A DNA stretch of 64,000 nt from Arctopsyche grandis (GCF_051622035.1 NC_135355.1:41583986-41647985), one strand, 5' to 3'. Positions 43,681 to 54,362 are shown, numbered from the stretch's first letter. A program made the numbers and translations. Notes: generated from the letters alone by a model not told the origin.

Positions 43681-43755
43681 TTTATTTAAAGTTTGGACCA
43701 TTGTAGCATTACAGGAATTCCTAATGCGCCACAATGGTCAAAAATATAACAAAAA
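43681..43755 (-). mobile_element. LINE 3' hairpin and tail, minus strand
   Basis: Reverse complement reads GACCATTGTGGC, GCATTAGGAATTCCTGTAAT, GCTACAATGGTC, then AAATAAATAAA. The 12-bp arms pair with one G-T. Confidence 0.7.
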
Positions 43756-43919
43756 AATAAAAGAAACAAAATAATAGCTAAAGAAATTAGATTATATACA
43801 CAAACAACTAATAATAATAATAATAAAAATTACAAATTATAAAAAACAACAAAGAAGGGAATGTCTTACAAAATAAAGGAGAGAAAGAAAAATAAATATA
43901 AACAAATAACATATGAAAT

Positions 43920-43995
43920 AAATATATACATATAAATGTATGTATATGTATATATTTATGTATGTATATACATGTATGTATGTATGTATATCTAG
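43920..43995. repeat. (TATG)n microsatellite
   Basis: TATGTATG-type tandem repeats, common in this genome. Confidence 0.85.
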
Positions 43996-44300
43996 TGATT
44001 TTGATTTTTAAATGCTTTTTATTATCACGAAATTATGTTCACAATACATCTTATATCTATTTTAAAAGGGCTCTAATCTACTGATCATTTTCTATTTTAC
44101 AATTTTAATTTAATTTTGTTAGTAATCATAGTATTATATTATTCTAATGTTAATGTACAGCATAATGGGATATAGAGCCCAAAAACCTATTTACAATTCT
44201 TATAAACAGTCATAATACATCTAATACATAATATTAATTAAAGACTCTCTAAAGTCGATGACCTGAGGCAGATTGTGTTTAGGTAATCTGTAATGTATAT
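43996..44300 (-). mobile_element. LINE J1 3' end, minus strand
   Basis: AAATGCTTTTTATTATCAC begins the complement of the J1 end; the match to the 29190-29490 copy runs to the last-codon words near 44290. Confidence 0.8.
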
Positions 44301-44411
44301 CTAGTGAAGGCGTAATAAGATATGAAATCATTGAAACTTCAGTGTAATTATAATTTCACTGTAACATAAATAAACAAAATATCATCTTCATATTTTACAT
44401 ATAATATGTTA

Positions 44412-44885
44412 CAGTCGAAGTGTATTTTCAGTTGAAATATATTCAAACTGGCGTTCAAGTATACAATTCAACTAGTAAATTGTATCTCCACAAGCGCAAA
44501 TATACTTCCAAGAATGTGCGGCAGTTGTAATAAAACAGTCGAGTTTTGACAGCTCTGATGTTTTTATTACAAATGCTTTAGAATTCAATAATGCGTTAAT
44601 ATTTGCTAGATATTACCAATAAAATTAATGAGTACCTTTTTACGATAACGCTAAGAATGTGTTTTCTCAAGCAAATTTACTAGTCAAATGATGTTTTCAC
44701 GAAAACCTAACCTATCCATCTTACCTGATACAAAATTTTAGTTGAACTGTATTTTCAGTTGTAATATATTTTGACCAGTTGGAATGTAATTCGCCATATG
44801 ATTCAACTAACGTGAGGTAGACGGAATATATTCCGACTAGTCAAATTATACTGCAACTGAAAATATACTCCAACTATTACGGTAG
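44412..44885. mobile_element. MITE-like element with repeated terminal motif
   Basis: The left end GTTACAGTCGAAGTGTATT and the right end, in reverse complement GTAATAGTTGGAGTATATT, both continue into TTCAGTTG. The same TATTTTCAGTTGTAATATATT word occurs a third time internally at 44750. It has no gene. Confidence 0.65.
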
Positions 44886-45043
44886 ATGGTACCAGGTTAG
44901 ATGGAATTTTTTTTTTAGGAAATGAAACCATTTCTTTTAGGAAATCCACCCAGTATTAGAGAGGGGGGGGGGGAATTATGAGAATTCATTTTAAGTATTA
45001 TAGTGTAAATTATATGTAGTATACATTATATAGATAGATATGA

Positions 45044-45063
45044 GCCTCCGTGGCGCAATTGGC

Positions 45064-45100
<37 letters not shown>

Positions 45101-45117
45101 GAGCCCACTCGGGGGCG
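45044..45117 (+). tRNA. tRNA-Asn(GTT)
   Basis: The 74-nt gene has acceptor arms GCCTCCG and CGGGGGC with one T-G pair, D arm with box A TGGCGCAATTGG, anticodon arms TTCGG / CCGAA with GTT at 45078-45080, and T arm with GGTTCGAGCCC. There is no intron. A T6 terminator follows at 45125-45130. It decodes AAY codons. Confidence 0.96.
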
Positions 45118-45409
45118 GCTCAAATTTTTTATTCATTATATTTTTAGCCCCAAATTTGTCTAGTAACTTTGTGGCATTATTATTTGACAAAAATATCCAT
45201 GGAAATTCAAATAATTACAATAAAAGATCATAATGTATGAATAATAATAAAGTCTCAAGGTCATTTTTTTTATTTTAAAAATTTAGATAGTGGTATACAT
45301 AGATGAGATAGCGGTTAACGTTTTTTAACGTTAAACGGACACGAATTTGTGTAATCATCTGATATAATGATGTTAGACTATATATCATGAAAGTTTTCGA
45401 TTTAAAATA
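45118..45409. other. AT-rich spacer
   Basis: No gene seen between the tRNA and the pogo-like MITE. Confidence 0.4.
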
Positions 45410-45857
45410 CAGTGTACTCTCGATTATCCGGGTGCGGATTATCCATGCTTGAAAAATATTAATTATTTTTTTAAATTAATTAAATTTTGTTCATATATGA
45501 TAATGAGACGCACCGATTGATTGCGACCTAAACATGCGTGCTATTTGAAACAAATGATGTCACACAGAAATGTTTTTTGTTCGCTTTTTAAATGTATTTT
45601 ACTATTGCGTCAATTCTTTCAGTCGCTTTTGATCATCGAAGAAGTAACAAGTGCGTGTATCAGAGCAGATTTTTTTGAATATACGTATGTATGTTTAATT
45701 ATTATCAATTATAATACTTTGTATGTGAAATTATTTTGTTTGCTATTAACTCGAAAATATTTCAGATTTACATACCTATTCGAAATATAGTCAGTGTTTT
45801 TCAATTATCCATGCCCTCCCTCCCCAGCATTAGCCCGGATAATCGAGAGTATTTCAA
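45410..45857. mobile_element. Pogo/Tigger-like MITE
   Basis: Inverted ends TACTCTCGATTATCCGGG (45415) and CCCGGATAATCGAGAGTA (45834-45851) match the CTCGATTATCCG terminus typical of pogo/Tigger-type Tc1-mariner elements. Inner inverted words GGATTATCCATGC and AATTATCCATGCC follow. The frame 45521-45790 shows no DDE transposase motif. Confidence 0.75.
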
Positions 45858-45989
45858 TTTTAAATAAATTAAAATTTAAAAAAAAATTTGACTAGATCCT
45901 GATAATTTTAAATAAATTTCATTGTAAATAAAACACCTTTCTCATTGTATCGACTATTTTGTACGTTAAGTTGCAAACAAAACTGCTGC

Positions 45990-46390
45990 CAATATATAAA
46001 ATTAGTCGATAACTCTAATTTGGGGGTATTTGTGACTCCAATTAATTGATCGATTCTTATCAGAGTTTGCCAATTTTATCTCATCATTGTTGAAACGGTT
46101 TCTCAAAATTGGCAAAAAAATCATCTTTTCCGTTGTCACAAATCTTCTGTATTTATTGTATGTATAATTTGTAAAAATTATGTATAAAATCTAAATCTAT
46201 AGATGTCTCAATGGATTAATTCTGTAATTAATTCATTAATTAATTGTTATTTCATGTTCTTCAGCTTCTGCAAATACAGTGATTAATGTAATAATAAAAT
46301 GCTGCATTGTTTGTAATTAATTGTCCAGAAAGGCGCATTGGGGTCTTCCTGTTATATATGTATGTATATTTGTAAAATAAAATAAAATAT
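45990..46390 (+). mobile_element. SINE lacking its head
   Basis: Starts near AACTCTAATTTGGGGG, then TTTGTGACTCCAATTAATTG, CAGAGTTTGCCAATTTTATC, GAAACGGTTTCTC. The end carries GTCCAGAAAGGCGCATTGGG, GTCTTCCTGTTATA and (AAAAT)n. Confidence 0.7.
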
Positions 46391-46404
46391 GGTTGAAATC
46401 ATCA

Positions 46405-46880
46405 ATAAAAAATTACTTGCATAATTAACCAAGATTTCTTTATTATTATTATTATATTACATTTATCTTATTGTTAGATACACTCTAAAAACAACAGATT
46501 TAATTATGGAACGGATAATTTAAATGAGATAGGTAGAACTATTTCACTTTTACTTTGCTTCACTATTTAACTTTGTTCTTTTGCTGTGCTGTGTTGACCG
46601 TCACTTGCGGGGTCTATATTAATGACTGACTGTCACTTGCGGAGTTGATGGTGATGACTGACTATACGAAGTCGATGGTAATGACTGACTAATTCTAACA
46701 ATAATGAGTTTATATACTCTTCTTTAAAACAAGTGTTGAAGACACGTGTCGTACAATTTCGGTTCGTCAGTAAATTAGGTGTTCCAAAAATCAATGATAC
46801 TTCTTATTAAATTAGGTGTGCCACACATCAATGGTGTGTCTTATCCCTACTGGTTAGTTAACTACATTGATCATCGAGGT
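46405..46880 (-). mobile_element. Solo LTR (family LTR1), minus strand
   Basis: Reverse complement matches 4180-4660: TACCTCGATGATCAATG, ACACGTGTCTTCAACACTTG, AAGAAGAGTATATAAACTC, then three tandem leader units (against two at 4394), and the AATCTTGGTTAATTATGC end. No internal domain. Confidence 0.75.
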
Positions 46881-46886
46881 ATGCAA

Positions 46887-47885
46887 ATAAGGGTTAGACA
46901 ACAGAGATATTCGGCTAATTGGTAATCTCTACTGGAATCAGACGACCGTAGTACTTGTCAAACGTGAAACAACAGAGAGCGTAAAAATATTGAAGGGAGT
47001 TCGGCAAGGATGCGTGCTATCACCGCTACTGCTTAATTTATATTCCGAAAATATTATTGCTGAACCCTTGGAAGACATAGATTCCGGAATAACAATAAAT
47101 GGCACAGTAATTAATAACATTCGGTACCCGGATGATACGGTACTACTGACTACTAACTTCAACGACTTACAAGCAACACTGGACGCAGTTGTTATGCATA
47201 GCTCTAGAGCGGGGTTGACGCTGAATATAAAAAAAAAAACAAAATGGATGATATTCAGCAAGTCGACGCGCAATACGGTCAAGTCTCGTATACAAGTCAA
47301 TAACAATATGGTGGAAAGAGTGGATAGTTTTAGATATCTTGGGTGCTATTTGGGTAAAACGTGTGAAACTAAACAGGAAATTCGCGTTAGATTAGAGCAA
47401 GCAAGAGCTGCATTCTTGAAATTGAAAAAAGTCCTAACCACACGTGATCTCAGCATAGCACACCGACTGAGACTTCTACAATGCTACGTTTTCAGCATCC
47501 TTCTGTATGGGACACAAACATGGACCCTGACAGATGCCGCGTGCAAAAGCTACAGGCATTTGAGATGTGGACACACAGAAGGATGCTGAGAATCTCATGG
47601 ATGGCGCGTCGTACCAATGCCGAGGTGCTTGCCCTGATGGGAAAACATGTCGAAGTGCTTAAAAGTGTGAAAAGGCGTAAATTGGAGTATGTACTTCGGA
47701 CATGTGATGCGGAACGAAAAATACGATCTCCCGCGCTTAATAATCCAGGGGAAAGTCGGGGCAGGAGGAAAACATTGTGGCTAAAGAATCTTCAGCAGTG
47801 GTACGACCTCAGCACCCAAGCACTATTCCGAGCAACCATTGACAAAATAGGAATGGAACATCTAGTTGCCGACGTTCTGGGAGGA
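46887..47885 (+). mobile_element. LINE C (RT remnant)
   Basis: The coding part begins LDNRDIRLIGNLYWNQ, runs through KGVRQGCVLSPLLLNLYSE, and NNIRYPDDTVLL at the catalytic site, where codons 47125-47136 give YPDD instead of YADD. It continues IVNNN-like RVDSFRYLGCYLGKT, FSILLYGTQTWTL, and in another frame RRMLRISWMARRTNAEVL. A one-base shift near 47540 splits it. The Ala-to-Pro change next to the Asp pair and the frameshift imply inactivity. The endonuclease and 5' end are missing. It is of the GVRQGCVLSP..YADDTVL type common in insects (RTE-like or related). Confidence 0.88.
46990..47589 (+). pseudogene. LINE C reverse transcriptase, first frame
   Basis: This frame covers the palm and thumb from GVRQG to the frameshift. 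After about residue 185 it leaves the true frame (CKSYRHLRCGHTEGC is not family sequence). The true frame continues in 47540-47885, with QKLQAFEMWTHRRMLRISW and the WLKNLQQWYDLS word near its end. Confidence 0.85.
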
Positions 47886-49035
47886 CATTTTTTTATTTTT
47901 TTTTTATTTTACAAAATCAATTAATCAAGCACACTCGTCTAACAGATTGCTCCAAAGCGACGAGTGTGCTAAAAAGATTAAGAAGTACAATAGGAAAAAA
48001 TACAAGTTAAATAAACAAATTATATATACAAATATACAAATTAAATAAGGAAAGGATAACTAAATAAAACATGAAATCATAATAAAATCATAATTAAAAA
48101 CACTAACTCAACCTTTCTAAATGGTCGAGACTTCCATAACTTAGGAAGTGGTGCAGAGAATGAAGAGAGACGTGACAAATGTCAATGGCACCATCCAGTG
48201 AATTTAAGAAACGGAGGCCGCGAGGAATGGAAGAATAACTAAATGCCACAGTTCTAGCCAAAGGAGTGTGAAAAAGGGGACGATGGCGGGTCCATATCAC
48301 ACTCTCTGGAGCATGAAGGCCCAACTCAGCCAGGATAGACGGACAGGAGATACAGCCTCTAAATATGGAAAACAAGAACTTGATGAGGGCAACACTCCTC
48401 CTGTGGTCAAGAGAAGTGTAGCCGACCATACCCATGACGAATTTTGAAGGAAATAAGTATGGGTAAATCCCATATTGCTCCTTATAAAGCAGTCTGAGAA
48501 ATCGGACAAGTTCAAGCTTCACAGACTTAGTGTAAGGATTCCAAATCATAGAGGCGTATTCCAAGATACTCCTAACTAGATCATTGTACAGCAATCTCAA
48601 AACAGCGGGATTTTGGTAGTGTCGAGAATTACGAAAGACAAACCCAAGCATTCGTGAGGCAGAGCAACACACAGAGTCGATATGAACAGATAAATTTAGG
48701 TCACTCTGGAATGCAACCCCAAGATCAACAGTTGAATCGATCCAGTTCAATAAAAAGTTACCAACAAGATATGGAAAGGTACGATCGGGGTGGATCTGGA
48801 TCTGGAGTAACACATAACCTTGCACTTGGAGACATTAAGAGGCAAACAGTTGGTTAACGACCAATCATGAAGAGCATTAAGATCATCTTGTAAAAGCTCA
48901 CAAGAACGTTCAGAATCGAGACTCAAATAGAGCTTTAAATCATCAGCGTATAGTGAGAAACGACAATTGACCAGTTTAGAACTAATATCATTTACAAATA
49001 AATTGAATAACATGGGCCCTAGGTTAGAGAAGAAG
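47886..49035 (-). mobile_element. LINE D, RT fragment inserted at the LINE C end
   Basis: Minus strand: SNLGPMLFNLFVNDI, YADDLKLYLSLD (catalytic codons 48950-48939), CLPLNVSKCKVM, then after a frameshift near 48785 PYLVGNFLLNWI, SILEYASMIWNP, and ends at a stop near 48103. The 3' hairpin (arms AGCACACTCGTC / GACGAGTGTGCT, perfect 12 bp) lies at 47929-47971, followed by an A-rich tail. It is 5'-truncated exactly before SNLGP. The YADD box is intact. Confidence 0.88.
48103..48825 (-). pseudogene. LINE D C-terminal frame
   Basis: About 230 family codons from PYLVGNFLLNWIDSTVDLG to the stop, similar in order to J2 (RMLGF, LVRSILEYASMIWNP, EQYGIYPYLFPSKFVMG, IPRGLRFLNSLDG). J2 and D are therefore related lineages. 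The first dozen codons (MQGYVLLQ...) are out of frame and not part of the protein. Confidence 0.85.
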
Positions 49036-49098
49036 AATAATAAAGAAGAAGAAGAATACTTCTTCTTCTTGTATGGCAAATGAAGAAGAAGAAGTATG
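49036..49098. repeat. (GAA)n / (TTC)n tract
   Basis: GAAGAAGAA and TTCTTCTTC runs alternate and can fold back. The second run, after TATGGCAAA, may be the GAA tail of LINE C displaced by LINE D. Confidence 0.7.
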
Positions 49099-49835
49099 TA
49101 CTTAGCACTGGGTTGGGCAAAATCCGGTACTCGTGTAATTGATAAGTGAGGTACATAACAGTACGTAGATAAAGTAACGACAGAGTCGCGTTGCTATTGT
49201 CCTGCGCGTTTGGACAGTATGGACGTTACGTGCCTTTTAATTAAAAAAAATGATTTGTTTTTCAGCGAACAATGACTATAATATGTAATACGAGACGCGT
49301 TTAATTAGCGTCGTCGTTCTCACTTTGCGGCTTTTCGCCGGAATAAATTAGTCATCAATCGTGATAAATATTCATGAGACCGCTTTCAGCGTCGACTCTC
49401 GTGATTTTTCACACAGAACAAAAATTGATCAAGATATCCATCTCTCGGGACCAGATAGCAAACATTTCCATGTGTCTCTTTGTGTAACGACCCACCCACC
49501 CGTCATCCAAACAAAAACGTGTGCGATATTACTTACCAGCGGGGAATACGGATGGTGAGTTAGTATCCGGGGAGTGGGTGGGTGGGTGGGAAAATGAAAA
49601 GGTAACTTGCCTCCACTCGTTTTTACCGGAAAACTCCGAATTGTGGAATAAAGCATAGCCGCCGTGAAATATTCGACTCGCGTAGCGATTTACGCGTTTG
49701 CGGCCGATAGATCGATTCGACGTCCATTCCCGACTCCCTTTCCCGCTTTTTTTCACCTGAAAAATAGGATGACCGTATCTTTGTGGATGTTCAGCTTTAA
49801 AACCTACTCCACAAAAAAGACGTAGTGTTCTAAAA
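49099..49835. other. Single-copy island
   Basis: Unique and GC-richer (49150-49760). Several overlapping frames on both strands (49361-49909), none with a domain. Confidence 0.35.
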
Positions 49836-49913
49836 CAGCGCTTCTCAACCGGGACCATACTACACAGGTCAAAATTCAACTTTTGAGTATACATTTGAGT
49901 ATAATTCAACTTT
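49836..49913. repeat. hAT-type end and short inverted words
   Basis: CAGCGCTTCTCAACCGGGAC at 49836 looks like a hAT terminus. It is followed by AATTCAACTTTTGAGTATA repeated with a change at 49873 and 49902, between AGGTCAAAA and TTTTGACCT. No right end or TSD was found. Confidence 0.35.
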
Positions 49914-50390
49914 TGACCTGAGGAATCGTGATTTGTTACAAATCTCCTTTACGTTTCACTTTCGATTACAATTCAGGAAAAAATTTGCCTCTGATCCGAT
50001 CGATTTCATACTTTGCCACTTTGCTCATTTTGGTCATCAATAAAAGTAAATGGATCCTCTGCCATTACGATAGAGATAAAATATCGTTTAAGACGCTTTG
50101 AAGTTTGCAAATTTGAAATATGGGTGACGTCTATGTAGGCTTTAGTTTTATACATAGATGGCGGTAGTAAAATAAAACTATTAGTATTTTTATTCAAATA
50201 ATATTTTTTTCCTCCTGTGGCACTCACAAGTATATTGGCAACGTCTCCAATATCTAGAGCGATATATCTGCTCAACCGGGTTTCTAGTGAATTGACCTGT
50301 TTAATATAATCTGTGCTGAACTGCTTGTGGAGCAACGTCCGTGGTTGATTTTACTATAAATTTCAATGATTTTTCCATCAAAATATAACA
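49914..50390 (+). mobile_element. LINE J2 fragment broken by MITE-V
   Basis: GACCTGAGGAATCGTGATTTG (49914) and, after the MITE, TTCCTCCTGTGGCACTCACA (50208 on) are adjacent in LINE J2 copy A (8695-8740). The J2 match then runs through the words for RAIYLLNRV and the stop region near 50345. Confidence 0.85.
49938..50207 (-). mobile_element. MITE-V copy inserted in LINE J2
   Basis: Minus strand: the frame starts at 50065 (MAEDPFTF, then IDDQNEQSGKV) and ends in GTATGA. The leader contains ACATAGATGGCGGTAGTAAA on the plus side at 50151. The edges are set by the interrupted LINE, giving about 270 bp. Confidence 0.82.
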
Positions 50391-50479
50391 GGTGGTAATT
50401 ATTATGATTAAGGTTATTATTATTATTTATTTGTTGAAAACTCAACAGACAACAGATGTAATTCATAAAAATAAAGAAT

Positions 50480-50540
50480 AAATATAACAAAATAGTATCT
50501 GAGCCCAATTTTAGATTTTTACAAAATATATAATATATCA
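50480..50540 (+). repeat. Short repeat next to a SINE
   Basis: About 60 bp (TGAGCCCAATTTTAGATTTTT) matches 54615-54675 in reverse complement; a SINE directly follows in both places. Confidence 0.6.
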
Positions 50541-50545
50541 ATTAA

Positions 50546-50965
50546 CCAGCAGTTTGACTTAATGGTAGTGTGTATGTTTAGCACCATGTGATCAGTGGGT
50601 TTGATCCGCTATACTGCTGGTTAGATTTGGAGGTATTTGTGACTCCAAATCGATCGTTTCTCTATCAGAGTTTGCCAATTTTATTTGATCATTGTTGAAA
50701 CGGTTCCTCAAATTGGCAAATAATTCCTTTCCTGTTGTCACAAAAAATCTTATGTATTATTGTGTATAATTTGTAAGAATTATGCACAAAATCTAAATCT
50801 ATATATGTCTCAATAATCGTCTGTATTTATTCTGTGTATAAATTGTAATAATTGTGCACAAAATCTAAAATCCATAGATGTCTCAATGGATTAATTCTTT
50901 ACTTAATTTATTGTTAAAATTAATTCAATGGTCCTTGCGGCCGTATATATATATGTAAAATAAAA
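50546..50965 (+). mobile_element. tRNA-derived SINE
   Basis: Head CCAGCAGTTTGACTTAATGG, box B GGGTTTGATCC, closing arm CTGCTGG at 50615, body words as at 28380, tail region GTCCTTGCGGCC with (TATA)n. Box B has a T in place of the usual C. Confidence 0.8.
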
Positions 50966-51044
50966 ATGTCTAGCCGTATATTTTATTTATGGTTTCGAAT
51001 TATGTAATGATTATGTATTAAAAATACATATGTAATTTCTTGAT

Positions 51045-51125
51045 GTGTATAGTACAATCGTCGCATTGGAGCGATCTGTGATGACGAGTGTACTTTGATT
51101 GATTGAATAAAAATATTGTAAGATG
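51045..51125 (+). mobile_element. LINE D-type 3' hairpin and tail
   Basis: AGTACAATCGTC, GCATTGGAGCGATCTGTGAT, GACGAGTGTACT: 12-bp arms with one mismatch, then AATAAAAATA. Confidence 0.78.
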
Positions 51126-51734
51126 AAAAAATACGCAATTTTCGTTTGTTGTTGACAGCATTGAAATCAGACTCAATGGTTTTGAGTGAGGGGTGCCACA
51201 TAAATATGAGAAACTCAAAAGGAAGCTACAGCTAAAATAAAGTAAAAAAAGGTTTAGAGTATGTGTTCTAAAAAGTTTCCGTAATGAATATGTGTTCCGG
51301 TCGAGCTTTGGTAATTACTTACCGAAAGTTTGACTAATGACTTTCGGAAATATCCTTCTCGAAATGAGAGCGTGTCAGCTTCTGGTTTGGCGTTGCTAGT
51401 TTTGCGACCCGTCAATTAAAATTAATTTCATAACATGCTAACTCAGTTTTGATGCCTATCTATAACATCCTCCCTATTAATTGATGTGAAAATAATAACT
51501 ATGTATTCGTTTACTTTTTAATACGAACTGGTTTCCATGCAGACATGTACATATACATACAGTAAATATGTAATTGAAACAATTCCACGAGGAATCAAAT
51601 GTTAATTCATTAAACGAATCCCTTACGAAACTTGCTAATCAGTTTCGCAAACACTTTAACTTCAATCCTATCAAACTTGTCAAACTGTCAATTATATTGT
51701 ATGCGATAGATATTCATTTATATTATATTAATAA
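51126..51734. other. Single-copy DNA
   Basis: No repeat or gene recognised. Confidence 0.35.
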
Positions 51735-51848
51735 TTTATGTATAGTTGGAATGTAAAGCTAAATGATGTATAAAATCTAGTGAAATCAAAGAAGTATACA
51801 TATGTAGAACGCTGTATGGGCATAACGAGGAGAGATAAAAAACGGAAT
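51735..51848 (+). repeat. Unknown repeat, inverse copy at 53908-54010
   Basis: AAAATCTAGTGAAATCAAAG and GAACGCTGTATGGGCATAAC match the complement of 53920-53970. Nature unknown. Confidence 0.6.
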
Positions 51849-51904
51849 ATTTTTTTGATTTTTAAATGCTTTTTATTATTACTAAATTGTATATAATTTT
51901 ATTT

Positions 51905-52262
51905 TATTTTGACTTTATCAACTCAAAATAAATCAAAATTATATCGCACGCTCATATTATCATTATTAACCTATACGGAATAACGCCTCGAATACTAAAC
52001 CTTCCAAGCTCCAAATAAAACAAAATAAATCCCTAAAAATAATTTATAACACACTCATATATGCTAACTTGAAAAAACTGAATGCCATAAATAATATTCC
52101 GTTAGTTATAGACATTACTAACAAAATAACCAGTAGATTCTATGACAGAATCACTAATAACCATACTAACATGCTTGTGAAGAGTCTCGGTGATTACAAC
52201 AAAATGTCTTGACCCTTCAGGTATGAATTCTTCAGGTAGATTACCTAAACACAATCTGCTTT
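51905..52262 (+). mobile_element. LINE J1 fragment
   Basis: Codons for LYRTLILSLLTY, WNNASNTKPSKLQ, and SLGDYNKMS* run to 52262, with shifts near 51975 and 52210. A minus-strand scrap of the J1 end lies just before it (51857-51892). Confidence 0.75.
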
Positions 52263-52374
52263 ATGTTATTGTGGTGTAAATTTATTTATTGTGGTGGTGG
52301 TTACAATGGTGGTTGATGTTATTGTGAGAGTAAATATATTGAAATGGCAACGCTTTGATCAGGTAGCTAGAAGA

Positions 52375-52475
52375 ACAAACGACAGATGCACGAAATAAGT
52401 GCTCGAATGGTACCCGAGAGAATGTAAAAGGGTACAAGAAAGATGAGAGGGCAGATGGGTGACAGGCTTTCCAGG
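52375..52475 (+). pseudogene. LINE fragment (VLEWYPRECKR type)
   Basis: Plus-strand codons read ARRTNDRCTK, stop, VLEWYPRECKRVQER. It is the same family as 19845-20112. Too short and broken to act. Confidence 0.65.
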
Positions 52476-52640
52476 TCAATCGTTTCCAATCAGAGTTTTC
52501 CAATGTATCTGATTTCGTTGAAACGGTTCCGAAAAATTGACAACCCTCTACCATTCCTCGCGAAATTTGAGTATTTAACATCTCAATTTCACTGATTTAT
52601 AATTTGTTGCAAAAAATGTATAGATGTATCTAAGGCTCTG
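52476..52640 (+). mobile_element. SINE body fragment
   Basis: CCAGGTCAATCGTTTCCAAT, TCAGAGTTTTCCAATGTATC and GAAACGGTTCCG are the SINE body. Head and tail are missing. Confidence 0.65.
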
Positions 52641-53392
52641 CAAAATTACTGTATAAATTTATAATTTCTTTTATACGGGTATAACATTTTTATTCACACG
52701 ACATCTATGGTTATTTTTATTCACACAACATCTAGAATACATTTTTTTTACATACCTCTTATTTTTAATTAACAAGTTAAAGATTTATCACATCGCGATT
52801 ATGGCATTCGCGAACAATTACGCAGTGTAACATCAAACATTATAAAACAATGCTCAACGACTTCGCAAACAATCTCACCCTTGCCACGTCGAGATGGGAT
52901 CTCAACGATTCCGAGCCCTCCGGTGAAATTTCGGGGCCCCTCACCCTCGCTTATTATTTCTGAAATAAACACCTGAACGTTCACTTTGTGGACCCTCCTT
53001 TGTGGGACCGCGGAAAACATCCGCGGGATTTTCCGGCGTCGCCATTGTCGCGAATCTGAGAGCGGGGCAAAGCGGTGCGGAAAAACGCGAAAATCCCCGC
53101 GAAATTATTTTCCGAGTGCGTCCCGCGCGAACAGGGCCGAACAAACGGAATGATATATACGCCGCCCCCTTTTTAAAACGCTTTGTCGTTTCGGGACGCG
53201 TGTGTCGCGAGGGTGAACTCTTTGACAATAGACAAATACTTGTGCATACAATTTTACTGCCGAAAAGGAAAAAAATAATAAAAGAACACGTGTATTTCTT
53301 TCAGAGAGTCTTTCGAGCAAATTCTCTCATATAAAAAGAGCGATTTGTGTAAGTGAAAGCTTGGGTTATCTTCATTGTTGTGTGCTTTGTTT
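52641..53392. other. Single-copy GC-rich island
   Basis: The part 52850-53240 is the most GC- and CpG-rich unique DNA of the window. Long frames on both strands (53002-53334, 53228-52941) follow from composition. No domain is visible; a promoter or conserved noncoding element is possible. Confidence 0.35.
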
Positions 53393-53583
53393 ATAAAACC
53401 GCGCTCGTTTCTCACAAAACATGTTGGGAACAAATATAAACCGATTTCAATACTTATATTCTACATACATATATTCTATCCTTTCAAAATGATACACAGA
53501 TAATAGTTTAGTCTATATTAATATATTAACTTTCACCATAACATCAACCACCATAATATTTCTAACCCACATATTCCGTTTTT

Positions 53584-53882
53584 ACATACCTCCTTTTAGC
53601 TTCACTTACGATTACAATTCAGGAAAAAATTTGCCTCTTATCCAATCGTTTTCATACTTTGCCATATTGCTCATTTTAGTCATCAATGTAAGTGAATGTA
53701 TCCTACGCCATTACGATGGAGAAAAAATATCGTTTTAGACGTGTTTGGAATTTTAATTTCTGAAAAGTGCCTGAGGTTTATCCAGTTTTTAGTTTTAAAC
53801 ATAGATGGCGGTAGTAAAATAAAATTATTAGTATTTTTATTAAAAATAATAATTTTATATATAAATTATAGAAGAGGTGTGT
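53584..53882 (-). mobile_element. MITE-V copy, short form
   Basis: Plus-strand left end ACATACCTCCTTTTAGC and right end GAAGAGGTGTGT are the two TIRs. On the minus strand the frame keeps ATGGCG at about 53713 but has TAG as third codon and a stop in the DDQNE region, so it is dead. Confidence 0.8.
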
Positions 53883-53907
53883 TTTTAAAAAAACTTTTTT
53901 TTTATCT

Positions 53908-54010
53908 CTCTTCGTTATGCCCATACAGCGTTCTATACTTCTTTGACTTCACTAGATTTTATACAGCATTTAGCTTTAAATTCCCACTATACATAAATCT
54001 AATATATAAT
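53908..54010 (-). repeat. Unknown repeat, partner of 51735-51848
   Basis: Reverse complement of the 51735 segment, next to a MITE-V end here. Confidence 0.55.
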
Positions 54011-54044
54011 TTTGAAAGCGACTTTGCATATATGTAACCTTGAT

Positions 54045-54362
54045 TGGTTGATTCGTAGACAATACATTCGATTTATTTTTTTCGATTCATAGGCGCCGAT
54101 TCGATTTTTTTCGATTCAAGGGATTCGAAGCCCCCGGGGGCGCAGGCGCCGGATTCTGGTATACATATAATTTTTAAAGAGACTTAGTTTGTTTGTTCGT
54201 GACAGTCAGTTTAATAAAAAAAAACAAATGAGTATTCAAATAAATTTATATAAAATAAAACTATTCAAATAAATTTAATAAAATGTTTAATATTAGATTA
54301 GTTATGTTTAGGTGGTTTATACATATAACAAATACCGAGCGAGGCCGGGTAAAACCACTAGT
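54045..54362 (-). repeat. TACTAGT...CCCGGCCTCGCTC repeat, copy 2
   Basis: Minus strand starts AACTAGTGGTTTTACCCGG, CCTCGCTCGGTATTTG, like 19484. It ends with GCCCCCGGGGGC and TCGATTTTTTTCGATTC words. Confidence 0.5.

Noticed and set aside
46938-47306. 122-codon minus-strand frame
   Set aside because: Antisense shadow of the LINE C reverse transcriptase.
52941-53334. Long overlapping frames in the GC-rich island
   Set aside because: Few stops are expected at this GC content; neither strand shows a domain or codon pattern.
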